Origin: Morella rubra
Taxonomy: Eukaryota; Streptophyta; Magnoliopsida; Fagales; Myricaceae
Assembly: GCA_003952965.2 (NCBI GenBank)
Contig: RXIC02000492.1
Coordinates: 186,001 to 250,000 of the forward strand
Direction: 5' to 3'
DNA length: 64,000 nt
Shown here: positions 10,852 through 22,891 of the stretch, in pieces
Position numbering within the stretch: position 1 is the stretch's first letter
How the letters are laid out: the number at the start of each line of letters is the position of its first letter
The notes under the pieces: model-generated
What the model saw: the letters and a program-made list of their open reading frames with translations, nothing else
The model's database searches: none
What the model was told of the DNA's origin: nothing
Translations under genes and position numbers: made by a program

Positions 10852-13386
10852 ATGTTTTTTGAGATTCTGTTTGGATGGAGAAAAGCTTCTAAATGGTAAA
10901 TTAGAAGAAAACCCTGAACATTATTTTATTCTTAAGCAGACAGAATTCAGTGCCTTACGTGAAAAGCCCATGTTATACATGCTCTTTGCAGCAAGAATTT
11001 GGTTAGACGTGTCCGGTGCCGTCTTTCGTTTCTGAAGAAAAAGGGCAGCGCTAGTGTGAGACAGTTACGGGAGGAAATTGCTCAGATACTTGATAATGGC
11101 CAAAACGAGAGTGCCTTGGCCCGGGTAACCCTGATATTTATAACTTATTCTTACGCTGCTGAGTTGAAATCTTAGCAGGACTAGGAAGAAATTTGATTCA
11201 CAAAGCTATGGCATGTGTTCCAGTTATATATGCAACCAGTTAGTGAAATCCTACCATATACGAGAGCATGTAACTTTTTTTTATCTCACAAATATATGAT
11301 CTAGGAATGAAATCATTTTCAAATGGTCTCAGTACTTGAAACACATATCTTGTTTAATTGTTTTCAGCAGAATTTGGATGAGACTATTCCTTAACTGCAG
11401 TACCGCATAAATGCTTTGTCATCTTTTTTTCTGAAGAAACTTGACTTTTGGTTGAATTTTCAGGTTGAACAGCTTTTCAAAGACCAGAATTTACTGGCTG
11501 CATATGATCTTTTGGACCACTTCTGTGATTTCATCATCATCCACCTCCCTTATATTCGCAGGCACAGGTATGTCTTTTATGCTAGTGTTCTGTCTAAAGT
11601 TAGGGCCTTATGTCAGCGAGTTAGAGAATTGGGTGCATCTCTATCTCTGCTTTGATTTTAGTAGCTCTTCTTCCTCTCAAGTTACTTTGAATATCTGTTG
11701 AAAACGAAAGTAATCATGTCATTCTCTTCTACGTCAAAGATTGTATTGAATTCAATTTTGTAGACTCTCGCTCAGGGATCCATCCATATATGTGTCATGT
11801 CTCTTCAGGGACTGTCCAGGCGACATTAATGAAGCGGTCTCAACTCTGACATTTGCTGCTTCATGGTTTGGGGATCTGCCTGAGCTGCAAACAATTAGTA
11901 AGCTGTTTAGAGAGCGTTATGGGAAGAAACACACAAAGGCTTCTTTTGAGGTATACCCTGGAAGTCTTGTGAATGAAGAGGTTGGAATTGTCACTCTTTC
12001 AACTTCCATCTCTTCCTTAATTGACTATGGATCTCCACCCGCCTCTTTTGTTTTCTGTGGTTGTTACTCTGCACTAACCCTTATACTAATGTTTTTAGAT
12101 ATGGGAAAAACTTTGCATAAAGTCCATTCCAGAGGAAGTGAAACTAAGATTGTTGAATGAAATAGCTATCGATTACAGTCTGCCTCTAAGGAACCTTCGG
12201 TTTGAAAACAATCACGAGCTGCATGCGATGCAGGTATGTCACTTCCACTATTCCCATCAGTCCCCAATTCAATCATTACCTTGTAATTTATAATTACAGC
12301 AACCTGTAAACAAGTTCACTTAAAATGCTCCATACAATTCAATGGCAGGTGTCTGGGAAATCTGATTCCGAGTGTGCAGGGTTTGTTTTCGAGGGAGTGG
12401 CTCAAGTCATTGGTAGCAGAGCAAGTGAACTTTCTGCAGCCTCTTCGAGTAACAGGATCAAAACAGGAAAAACAGCAACATTAAATGAGATGTCGCTTCA
12501 GTTGCACAGGATAAGTGCTGTTTATCTGGATGAAATCGTGGAGTTTCAGTTTGATGTACAGGATCACATTGGCAAGGACAAACGAGCATTTATATTCAAT
12601 CCGACTATTCCCTGGCCACTGAAAGACAATTACAGAGTTCACAGGGTTAGCCCGTTTGCTTCATCTCACCTGAAAAGTAGTGAATTAGGCACTGCTATAC
12701 CTGAAACACAGGACAGGAGGGCATGTCCAGGCCAAGAGGCCAAGAGGTTCACATTCCTATCTGATGACAAGAACTTGTCTCGTCAACGTCTGGAAGCCAA
12801 TAGCATGAGTAGGAAATGCATGCACAGGAGCTCACAACGCAGCAGAAGATTCAGCCATGAGGAAGTGTCAAACCCCTGCTTAAACCATCTGGACTATTTC
12901 TATACTAACGTTACACGTGACTGGGAAAGTCCATTTTGGATGCAAAAGAGAGCAAGAAACGCCTTAGCGTGCTTCTCTAAACCAAGTTCTAGTAAAGCAA
13001 AATGTGAACTTGTCAGGGATTCTCCTCCTCAGAAGCCCAAGAATAGAAACTGCCAAAAATCTTGTTCCCAGTACAGTGGTATAGCCTCTCAGAGTGTGGG
13101 AGGAGCGGAACCATCAGATCGTCCATCTGTTTGTGACTCTTCCCAGGACTCCTACTCCATGACTTGTATTGCTTCTGCGGAGCCGGAAAGATTTGCAGAT
13201 GCACCTTGTTCTAAGACTGGAACTATCTCCGTTCAAAAACCAAAGAGCACCGACTCTTATCATAGCCATGTACACCCAAAGCTACCAGACTATGACGAAT
13301 TGGAAGCTAAATTCAGGGCTCTTAAACGAGACTATCTGCAAAGAACTTTTGGAATCAGTCATGACCCAAGCATTACATTAGCCTAG
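10852..13386 (+). CDS. ISTL: IST1-like protein (regulator of Vps4 in the MVB pathway)
   Basis: Six exons: 10852-10895, 10992-11124, 11464-11567, 11809-11980, 12099-12233 and 12349-13386, joining to a 541-residue frame. The N-terminal 190 residues form the helical Ist1 domain: GWRKASKCKNLVRRV, then VEQLFKDQNLLAAYDLLDHF, then LPYIRRHRDCPGDINEA, then EKLCIKSIPEEVK. Ist1 proteins bind ESCRT-III and the VPS4 ATPase during endosomal sorting of membrane cargo. The long Ser-rich tail is probably disordered. It ends with a DELEAKFRALKR stretch (from about residue 512) that fits the MIM1 pattern for binding MIT domains. The donor of exon 4 (GAG|GTTGG) is weak, but the join restores family sequence; an in-exon GAG|GTATAC at 11950 looks stronger and could be used alternatively. 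Confidence 0.92.
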
Positions 13387-16300
13387 CTGCACTAAATACT
13401 CAAAACGGCTACTTGCCTCTGTACAAATGGTATGTAAATAACGTTTGGCTGTTTCCCAAATTTTCTGGCTGGCAAACTGCAATCAGTAACAGGGTCGTAT
13501 GGACTTGTTTCCACTTTTGATTGCAAAACATTATCACAGAAAAGGGAACATTCCTATGAATGCAAAATTAGCAGAATAACTGCTAGTTTAATAGCAGGCA
13601 GATCTCTTGAAATCTCCTCTAAAGTTACAGCAGGCAGCCAATAATCTCCTCTGGGCATCCAGAATGTGCTTCTCACCCACCAAAGAGGCTGCTCCGAAGC
13701 CATACATTCTTCAGGACACCCACAGTACCATCCGACAATCAATTGAACTTTCAGAAACCAAATTAGTTAATGCATGACCTCAGGAACCAAGTCAATAGCT
13801 ACTCACAATTTTTCTTTTTTCTTTTTTTTTCTAAGCTACTCCCCAGAATGTAGAGTGACGTCTAGCTTCGGAATCGGACTCCTGTCAATCGGTGCGATTT
13901 TATCAATGATTCAATGAACAGGATTACCACAACTGATTAATTATTCGACTTAAAATTAGATAATTGGTCTCTTCCAATTCAAATCCGAGATTAATTTTTA
14001 ATCCTTTTGCTAGAATGAATGGGAAGATAATTTCAAAATGCCCAACATATATTTCGTTGTTCGTTAAGATCTGCATGATTGATTGTAATTTCGTTAATTT
14101 TTTTTTTTAAACAAACATTATTTGCATAACATACTAATTAATAGCTTCCTGTACCGAGAAAAAAAAATTAATATCTTCAGACGTTAAAATAAGGCATTAA
14201 AAAAAACCGACTAAATTGCCGTATTAACCAGTGAATATAGAAAGCATTTGTTAGGGTCGTATTATTTTTTAAATATTTTCCAGATAGGAGGTAAATGATT
14301 TCTAGATACTCTTTTCTATTGAAAATCGTTCGTGTAGGAAAGTGCAAGTAGAGAATAGAGATACTTCTCTATATTATTTAAAACGGGTTATCTCAGTGCT
14401 GAGTCTATACAGAGGAAGATGCATGGTTTGGGCACGATACTATCGTATATTTCAAGGGTACTTTTTGCCTTAATCTATTACTCCCTGAATTATGCCTATC
14501 TTGTCATTTTTTCTTGGTATATGGTATGCCTACTCCTTTATTCTCTTTTACCTCCTTCACTTTTCTCACGCTTTGTTCGATAAAATATGCTCGTTATTAG
14601 GGTAACATTAATTTATTCCCCACTTTATGTTACGTGTACATTTTTAGTAGAAGCTCTCTTTCGGAGAAAGCATAAGAAAATTAGAAAGTGAACCTTATGG
14701 TTTTGACTCCAATCTTCTTATTACTAATGGTTTAATTAATTTGCTTGTCCCGTGATTTAACTTTTTCTCAATTTCATCAGTCAGTTTTAATTTTTTTCAG
14801 GAGAGTCTATGAAATTAACTAATTGTCTAAAAAAAATCATTTCATCGGACACAAACAACACATAAGTCATGTAGGCGTGTTCTATTAAGAGAAAAGCGAA
14901 CCTAAGCTAAGCGAATTTAGATTTCGAGTGATAATTAATTTTTTGTTAGCATATAAGCATATTTCGTTGATTGCAGCGTTAAAATTGAATAAAATGATTT
15001 TGGGACGAGAAGTTAACCGAGGGACATTCAAGAGAAAAAATAAAAAAATTGAGGTACCAAATTAAAAAAGAGTTAAACAATTTAGAGAAATCCTAAACAA
15101 ATCACGTTGGTTTTTTACTTTAGTTGACGTACATAATCAGCATTTATTGGGCATGCGATCGGCCAAAGTTATGGTGACTGATATTCCAACATCAACTTTG
15201 AACCAGAAGAAATTTGACTTCGGTTCTACGATCATGCACCTCAATTTCTTGAATACAGATCATGCTTCTAGTACAAGCTAAGTAAAGGTCAAGGTCCTTG
15301 GGCTGGCTTCGTAAGTTAGCGAACAGATTAATACTGTCCTAATTGAAAAGTTTAGTACTTCAGTAAGGACTAAATTGATAACTCGAGCATGAACTCCAGG
15401 GATCAATCAGCTTATGCTGAACGTAATTGAGTCGGAACAGCGGGAGAATCCTTCCTCGCCCTCTCTTTGCTTGGCTAACAAACAATTTATCTAATTGCCA
15501 CTAGTTCTATCGGACAAAAGTTACTTTGAACTTTCAAATTTTGAAAGTGATTTCAAACGAGATCTCAAATGTGAATTTTGACACATTAAATTTTAAAATC
15601 ATCAAATTTCATCAATTTATGATCTTAAAAAAAATTTAACTGTCAAAATTATATCATATGTGTAATAAATAAGTTATGTATTACGGTTTCAATCGTCGGC
15701 TCTTATTTTAAGATGCAAAGTGGTTGATTTTAAAAATTTAAGAGCTTAATATGTCAAATATTATAATTAGAAATTCTATCTGAGATTACTTCAGCTATTG
15801 GGACACAAAGTGACTTTTCCTTTAAATTTTTTGGACACAATACGATTTTCTCTGTTCCGTGCCTGAAACATTGGTTATAAAAATTCCTTATCCCTGACAG
15901 GGTCAGTGATTTATTTTCTTGAACCTGTGCTGTGTTTAGATGTTCCTATCCAGATTCAAGCTGCTGGTCTATGGCTTGCATCAGCTGATAGTGAAAGTAA
16001 AGGAGAAAATTAGGTGCTTATCAGCGACTCCATCTTAAACCAATAAAAAATTGACATTTGGTTTTGCGTCTAAAGGTAGTCCAAAAAGGATCATGATCAG
16101 CATTTACCTGGTCAAGTACTTGTTAGTAAGCTGACGGTTGACAAAAATCCTCAATTGAATCTGATCTGCGGCTACTAATAAAATGGGTAGCCTGCTTTCA
16201 TGAGTTTCATCTCAGCAGAAAAGGGAAAAACAAAAACAAAAGTCCCTTTTTCATGCCGATTGCTACTTGACGAATCCCATATCCCAGAAGCACTCTCCCT

Positions 16301-17325
16301 CTTGTTCACGCCCTAACTCATCACTGAAACCAATTTGTACCAAGAGACCATGTTGTTTTTTACTTTCTTTAATTCATTAACTTCGTTCATGCCATGCATG
16401 TGACATTGCCCGTGGCGAATCTACTTTTCCTTTGATTCGGTGCAGGCAACAAGTAGTTTGATGTGTTAGGAGTCATTGAACGCTCTCTGGGCTGCACTTT
16501 GGTTGGAAACGATAAAATAATGCATCAGTTTTTTGTTCCCATTTTCATGCTTGTGCAGGTGGTGTTGTCCTCCACTTCCTATATATCCACATGAATCATG
16601 CATCCACTAATTACTTCTTTGATCTCAAGGAATATTAATCTTGATTTCAAACCATTATTTTTGGCCCTTTGGACATAATACTGAAGAATTCAGATATTTT
16701 TCTAATGAAGTGGTGTTGACGGGACTCCAAGGTCAATTTTCGCAATTAAAATTTTAAAATAAATTTATTATCACTTCAAGACTTCCAACTTGATAATTAC
16801 TCGGTTTGTATAAAATGAAAGGACTGTACAAATTTTAAAACTAAACAAAATGCGCATAACCTAATCCGAATATCCAATAAATAAATAAAAACCTTTATAA
16901 ACAGCTATCAAATGAAAAGTGGCCTCTTTTTTGGTTGGCAATAAGTTAACAACCCCGTAAGCCTGAAGATTAGCATTGATGGATACTGTACAATTGACAT
17001 GTGGCAAAAAGAGGAACAGAGTGCATCTAAGGGGAGATGAGGATACGCTCATCATAGTGGGGCTCTTTGGCCTTTTTACTTCTCGCGCGGGTAAAGTAAA
17101 ACCTGCCCATCCCGGGATTGCATTAATTATTCAATTATATTATGGTATTATGGTATATATGTTGTATATGTTCAGATTATATTACTTCCATATTTCTTTA
17201 TTTTGTTGATGCTTTAGCCTTCTTTAGCTCCAACGCTACTTTTTCCAGTCTCGTCGTGACTGTGGGCGAGTTAAGAGAGGGAGAGACGGAAAGACAGAGA
17301 GGTACACCTTTCTGGGTTGTAACGC
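13387..17325. other. AT-rich intergenic stretch, no gene found
   Basis: 3.9 kb with high AT content, long A/T runs and only short spurious ORFs. The right end must hold the promoter and leader of the DUF1218 gene that starts at 17326. No repeats with clear ends were recognised. Confidence 0.55.
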
Positions 17326-19469
17326 ATGGCTTCCAAGCTGTTACTGGTCGTGGTGTTCGTGTTCGATCTGATAGCTTTTGCTCTGGCTGTTGCCGCTGAA
17401 CAGAGAAGAACGAAAGTGAGTTTTCCTTTCTTTGATATGCTATGTGGGTTTGTTTAGGGGAGGTTGTCTTTGTTCTGAGTTACTTCAGTATCTCTGTTTA
17501 AGATCTGCTACATAGTTTTTGGCAAACTTAGGCACACCCAGTTTCTAAAAATGGAATAGAATAAATTATCCCAGTTGCTGAAATACTTCTATTATTATGT
17601 ATTTATCGGAAGGTTGGGTCATAGTGCATGGTTTTATGTTCGAATTTCTTGCTTTGGGAAAGTCCCCTTTTTCTTTTTAACCGTTTGTGAACTTTCTTCC
17701 TTGGATCTAAGATGCACTTCCTTATAAGGATTGAAAAAAGCAGTTATACCAATACAACTAGAATTTATTGTGTGCATATATTAGAGAAACATGCCTTTGG
17801 CTCATGGATTGGTGAGAAGATGGCGTGGGGTTGGCATGGGTCTTAGCCTGGAGTCTTAATAACCACAAAATAGCTTATCAATTGAAACATAGAACTCACT
17901 TGATATTTAATGCGAGCACTGCCTTGTCATGCTCTATAACAGGTTTGACTTTTGATATCAGGGTACTGTTTGAATTTAGGCATCGATGCGAAGACCAAAC
18001 TTTGTACATGAGATAATTGCTTGGATTGGGGGAGATTTAGGGAATCCTTTGTGTTAAAAATTGGCCTTTAGTGCACTATTTAATTTGGTCAGGTATGATA
18101 CTATTCAAAAGGAAAAAAACAAAACAAAACAAAGTGGGTGAGCTGGAGCACCCAAACCAAGTTGTGTTTTAATCTTCTTTTTTGCTGGTAAGTAATAGTT
18201 ATACTACATTCTTATTGATTCACCTTGGGGATATAATTATTCATTCCCTTCCAATTCTTTCAACTATGAGTTAGTTCAAACATGGATTTTCGTTCTGGAG
18301 AAGCCTCGAGCCAAGGTTTCTTGACTGCAGATTCGGCTTAAGGAAATTTTTGTGTAACTGAGGAGTCTTTCATATTGCATTCAGTCTACATAATGTTTGA
18401 GTAGATTGTCACATCAACTGGTGCTTTTGAGACTTGAAAAGCTCTCAAGTGCCAGGAGCGGAAAAGACATCTCACCTAGTCAACATTCGACAAGAGAAAC
18501 AATATGTTGTACTTGCTGTTTGACTTCTACATGTACTGGAAGGAAACGCACCTACAAATTCATATAGAATAATAAAGCTGGCTACTCTGTCGTTTAGAGC
18601 ATCATAAGTTGCAGTATTTTAAGTGTTATGCAGTATTTTAAGAAACTTAGGTAGATTTTCTTTGCTCTTCTAGGAGATGGTTCCAACTCCAGTGTTGCTT
18701 TCTCCTGACAGGCCAAGCTTACAAAAGATGCGACATACAGCTATTGTGTTTATGATTCGGACATTGCAACTGGCTTAGGGGTGACGTCATTCCTGTTCCT
18801 AATGGCTAGTCAAGTCCTGATAGCGGTGGCAAGTCGTTGCTTGTGCTGTGGGAAAGCTTTGAGACCAAGTGGTTCTAGGGCATGGGCTATTTGCTTATTC
18901 ATCACCTGCTGGTATATTCTTACTAACAATGTGGCATTGAACAATTTGGTCTTGCATACATATCTGACTTCATCTAAATGTTAAAATTATCAATTGCTTG
19001 ATGAGTAACTTGGAGTCACTTTTGAATTTTGTATAAGGAATGTGTGATTTATTGCCCTCTTGCCTTGGGGTCAAGTGGTATAGGGCAGGGCCGGACAGGG
19101 GTAGGCTTTTGGTTAAGATCTTACATAACATACATATGTGTGGGTGTGTGCCTGCGTGTTTTTCCTCTCGATTGTTCCACAGTTTAGAATAACTTGCAGT
19201 TTTTACATCTCAGGGTGACATTTATTATTGCTGAGGCATGCTTGCTGGCTGGTTCTGCAAGGAATGCCTACCACACCAAATATAGGACTGCCTTATCGAG
19301 TGATCCTCCTTCATGCGAGATGTTGAGAAAGGGAGTCTTTGGGGCTGCAGCCGCTTTCGTGGTCTTAACAGGCATATTCTCCGAGCTTTATTATGTTAGC
19401 TATTCGAAGGCTAAGGATGATGTGTCTCCGTATCCTCGGGACACTGGTGTGAGGATGGGGACCCTATAG
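17326..19469 (+). CDS. DUF1218 family four-helix membrane protein
   Basis: Three exons (17326-17415, 18712-18911, 19214-19469) join to 181 residues. The first exon encodes a hydrophobic signal/anchor (LLLVVVFVFDLIAFALAVAA). Exon 2 has YCVYDSDIATGLGVTSFLFLMASQVLI and the CLCCGKALRP turn. Exon 3 has VTFIIAEACLLAGSARNAYHTKY and a last hydrophobic span (GVFGAAAAFVVLTGIFSELYYVSY). This pattern of four membrane segments with conserved cysteines is typical of plant DUF1218 proteins. Members such as DESIGUAL/VCC affect leaf symmetry and vein continuity, and MWL proteins affect secondary walls in Arabidopsis; which subgroup this is I cannot tell. Intron 1 is about 1.3 kb. Confidence 0.9.
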
Positions 19470-21970
19470 TTGACCTCTCTTAGAGAGAGTCTTGAGGGAT
19501 TCTAAAATTGGTTTCCATATCATGAATGAGAGAACTTGCAATATTAGCTCATATGATTGGGTATGCACCTCTACATGTTCCATGGCGTTTGCGAGAGAAT
19601 TTTATTTTGTAGATCTACTCTTTGTTTAATACATGTCCTGATAAACCTCAAGACTGTCCTTGTCGAGTGTCTCATTGTACATCAGAGAAGCAGCATTTCT
19701 GCAACTCTTGGAAGAAAAAGGTTGGAATCAGATCTGATTACCCGCTTGTATTTTTAGATCAATTTCTTGGTAGGTCTCTCTGTCAATTTAAAAATGAGCA
19801 CTTTATCAAAAGTTCCATAACCCTTGAAAGCAAAGAGTATAATTCTTTGCTGATAGTTCTGCTTCTGCCAGTGCCAGTTTCCACAAATCAACAACGTGGT
19901 TCACATGTATGCAACTGAAATGAAAACACAAGGATCACCATGATGAACACCCTACTTAGCATCGTCAATTCCCTTATATATTAAGGGTTCGTTTCCCGTC
20001 TTTCCCCCAGTGGTCAAAGGTTTATTGCCCGCTCCGGAGGTCATGTATTATTTTGATTTATTTTATTTTATTTTTGTCTCTAAGATATTAGGATTACCAT
20101 ATTAGAAAGAACTGAAGTTTGATTACAGTCGCGCTCTTGCATCAGTCTCGTCCAGTCTGACAAGCAATATTAAAACTCAGCTTATTGCAAGTAATTTTCT
20201 GTTTCATACAAAGACTACTCCGTAATCGTTTCTACTCGGGAAACAGTAATCTCCCAGAGAAAAGTTCTTTGAAATATGGTTGGCAAACTGTTTGAAAAAT
20301 GGAATGTGCATATCAAGTGTTCGATTAATGTTTTCGTTTTTTCTGATCGCAACTAATGTACCTGCATGTGTTACTTGGATTATCCCAAGAGTGTTCGAAG
20401 AAATTTCCATGAGACCAACTCTGGCTTGATCCTTTTTTCTTTAAAACGTGAATGCTTTCGTATTCCTTCCATCGACATGGTGTTGTCCATTTCATATCAT
20501 ATATGTGCAAATGGAATAAGAGTTCTGGAGTCCAAAGTTCATCAAGCACAAGCTCTGATTTGTATTCCAAGGCTAAGAAGGAATTTTTTGATGTAAAAAC
20601 TAAGAAGAGAATCGTTCAGAATTGCTTGGGATTCCAATAGACGGTGGAAGATTGAAGTTTAAAAATCCCATCCGAAGGCATCCTGTACCGTACTTTTTAT
20701 TCGGTTTTCAGCTACTTCCTTAATATTAAGGTTCTCTTAGTTATCACTTCTGTACAAGTACAACTTACAGCCGTAAAGCAAAGGAGTTTCTGATAATTGA
20801 CAAAGAATGTGTGGATCTCTCTCTCTTGTTTTCTACCTTTTGGTGTTTTCCCAAATCAACAAGGTTCTGCCCTTTATTCCTGGTGTTTTCTCGCGGGCTT
20901 TTATTCCTATCAAATCAGAGGAAGATAAACAAATTCTCAGGCTTCGTCTATTGTCATACGTGCCTCACCTGTGCTCCCTAATTTTCCTAATCCCAACTCA
21001 AAGAACAGGAAACTTTGACATGGGCAAGAAAAACAAACATTCAAAGCGTCACATTTTCCTAGTGCGGCACTAGTGGCAGCCCTCTTCCAGGTTCTTATCC
21101 CGGTGCAACTATTGAGAACTTTTGTCCTGGAAGCCCGTATAAACAAGTAATATCGACCTTTTGTCGATTCCACTCCAGTGGGATTTTTAAGCCTTGTGGC
21201 TCCAAGTTCGCTCCCCAGTTAATTTGTTATAATAACAGAATTTGTACCAATGAAATCTGTATGCAGTGGGCTCAACACTTGAACCGTAGGGAAGATAAAA
21301 AAAGAACAGAGGAACAAGACTTTTAATGGTGGCCCCCAACACGCACATGCTCAGTTAAACTTGACGGTGAGGATGGGAAATGACCACCTTGGAACAGACA
21401 TCTTAGTGCTTAAACAAAGAGCCTATGAGACGTCAAAACTACAATACGATTCCAATGGAGAATAAAAATAATGTCTGAAGACCTACTTTACAGCCAAAAT
21501 TAGGAGGAAAGAATGATTCTCAACAAGTGGTCATGAATCATGAGCATACAAATCCGAGTAATATTATTGAAATCGATGTAAAATATACATATCCACAAGA
21601 ATTTTCCCTTCAATTCTGTCAGATCAGCCCTGCTGGAAACCCATCTATGATTGTCCTGATCATAAAGCACCAAAACTCTATCGACATCTATGGTTAAGAA
21701 CAAAAGTAGTCTACCTTGCACACACGACACTATCAAACGAAAGATAGAGAGGGAAGATTAATAGAGCTACAGATGACACCTTAGTCTGAAGCTGAAACTA
21801 AAAAAGACAGCTTCAAACGGTTTTCATCTCTCTATTATACTAGAGAGAGCAAGACTTCAGAGATTCTCACCTGGAAAAGAGAGATACTAGGACTCCGGCA
21901 TTGAAGAACCAACTTTCATCAAACATTAACGGCAAATCAAAACGCAAACTTATACACACTTCCAACCACT
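19470..21970. other. Intergenic stretch, no gene found
   Basis: 2.5 kb between the convergent DUF1218 and Dof genes. It holds the two 3' UTRs. Short ORFs around 19.6, 20.4 and 20.9 kb show no recognisable domain. Confidence 0.55.
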
Positions 21971-22891
21971 TTATGGCTTGATTTCAGAATCATCCCACTG
22001 TAGATTGAGATCGGTAGAGGCAAAGGTATCCATGTCATCCCAGTTCCAGTAATTTGTCATGTCCATGCCACTGTTCGTTGTAGGAATTTCCCATGGCTGA
22101 GTGGCAGTGCTACTTGTGTTGGCCACGACATTGGTAATGCTTGGCTCCTCAATGCCTCTGAATTCTTCACTGTAATTATAAGCATTGGAGGACTGGAAAG
22201 AGGTCGAAGATGGGTTCTGGTTAAAAGAGGAGCTTGAGAAGGGAAAGGGTAGGTTTGGGTCCAGAGGAAGAGGCAAAGTTGAGCCCAAATAGATGTTATC
22301 GTTGCTGCTGAATCTTTTCCTGTCCAAGTTGCTGGAGTTGATCAAACTCTCCCGCGGCATCGAAGATGGTGGACGGATCAACGCCTGGCAGACGATATCA
22401 GATAGGCATTTCTGATCACGAAGCGAGAGAGGAAGACTCTGCCTCTGCTGCGGAGCTTGAATAGCCATATTGGCGTTGAGCTTATTGTTGATATTGCTAT
22501 TGGTGGTGCCGGTGTCGGCTGCACCAGCGCTGATATTGCTATTGGTGACGCTGGTGCTGGCAGAGGCGGCAGTGGTAGATTTTTTCGGTCTCTTATTCTT
22601 GCGGCCGCCGCCAACAGGAACATTGCGCAAAGTTCCTCCTTTAGTCCAGTGCCTTTTACAAGCTCTGCAGAAATGTCGAGGCTGGGACTTGTTATAGTTG
22701 TTGTAGTAGCAGAACTTCGTGTTTGCTGAATCACACCTTGGACACTTCAATGGCTCCGATTGTTGCTGCTGATTTTGTTGCTGTTGTCGCCTCATCAGAG
22801 GAGGTTTTGGCAGCTCCAAAGTTTGAGCCTGCGACAAGGTCTGGCTCCAATCAAGCCCATCACTAGAAACCTGCTTAGAACTCAAACCCAT
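21971..22891 (-). CDS. Dof zinc-finger transcription factor, DOF1.4-like
   Basis: A single open frame of 306 residues. The Dof domain has Cys50, Cys53, Cys75 and Cys78 (CX2CX21CX2C) followed by [21 protein letters not shown]. Dof proteins bind AAAG cores in plant promoters. The N-terminus [19 protein letters not shown] with [10 protein letters not shown], and the HWTKGG variant of the usual RYWTxGG, place it near Arabidopsis DOF1.4. Downstream are a glutamine-rich spot, Asn/Ser/Thr-rich low complexity, and a C-terminal acidic/aromatic end ([17 protein letters not shown]) that could activate transcription. The start fits the family N-terminus. An upstream non-coding exon is possible. Confidence 0.94.
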   Translation of the reverse strand: MGLSSKQVSSDGLDWSQTLSQAQTLELPKPPLMRRQQQQNQQQQSEPLKCPRCDSANTKFCYYNNYNKSQPRHFCRACKRHWTKGGTLRNVPVGGGRKNKRPKKSTTAASASTSVTNSNISAGAADTGTTNSNINNKLNANMAIQAPQQRQSLPLSLRDQKCLSDIVCQALIRPPSSMPRESLINSSNLDRKRFSSNDNIYLGSTLPLPLDPNLPFPFSSSSFNQNPSSTSFQSSNAYNYSEEFRGIEEPSITNVVANTSSTATQPWEIPTTNSGMDMTNYWNWDDMDTFASTDLNLQWDDSEIKP

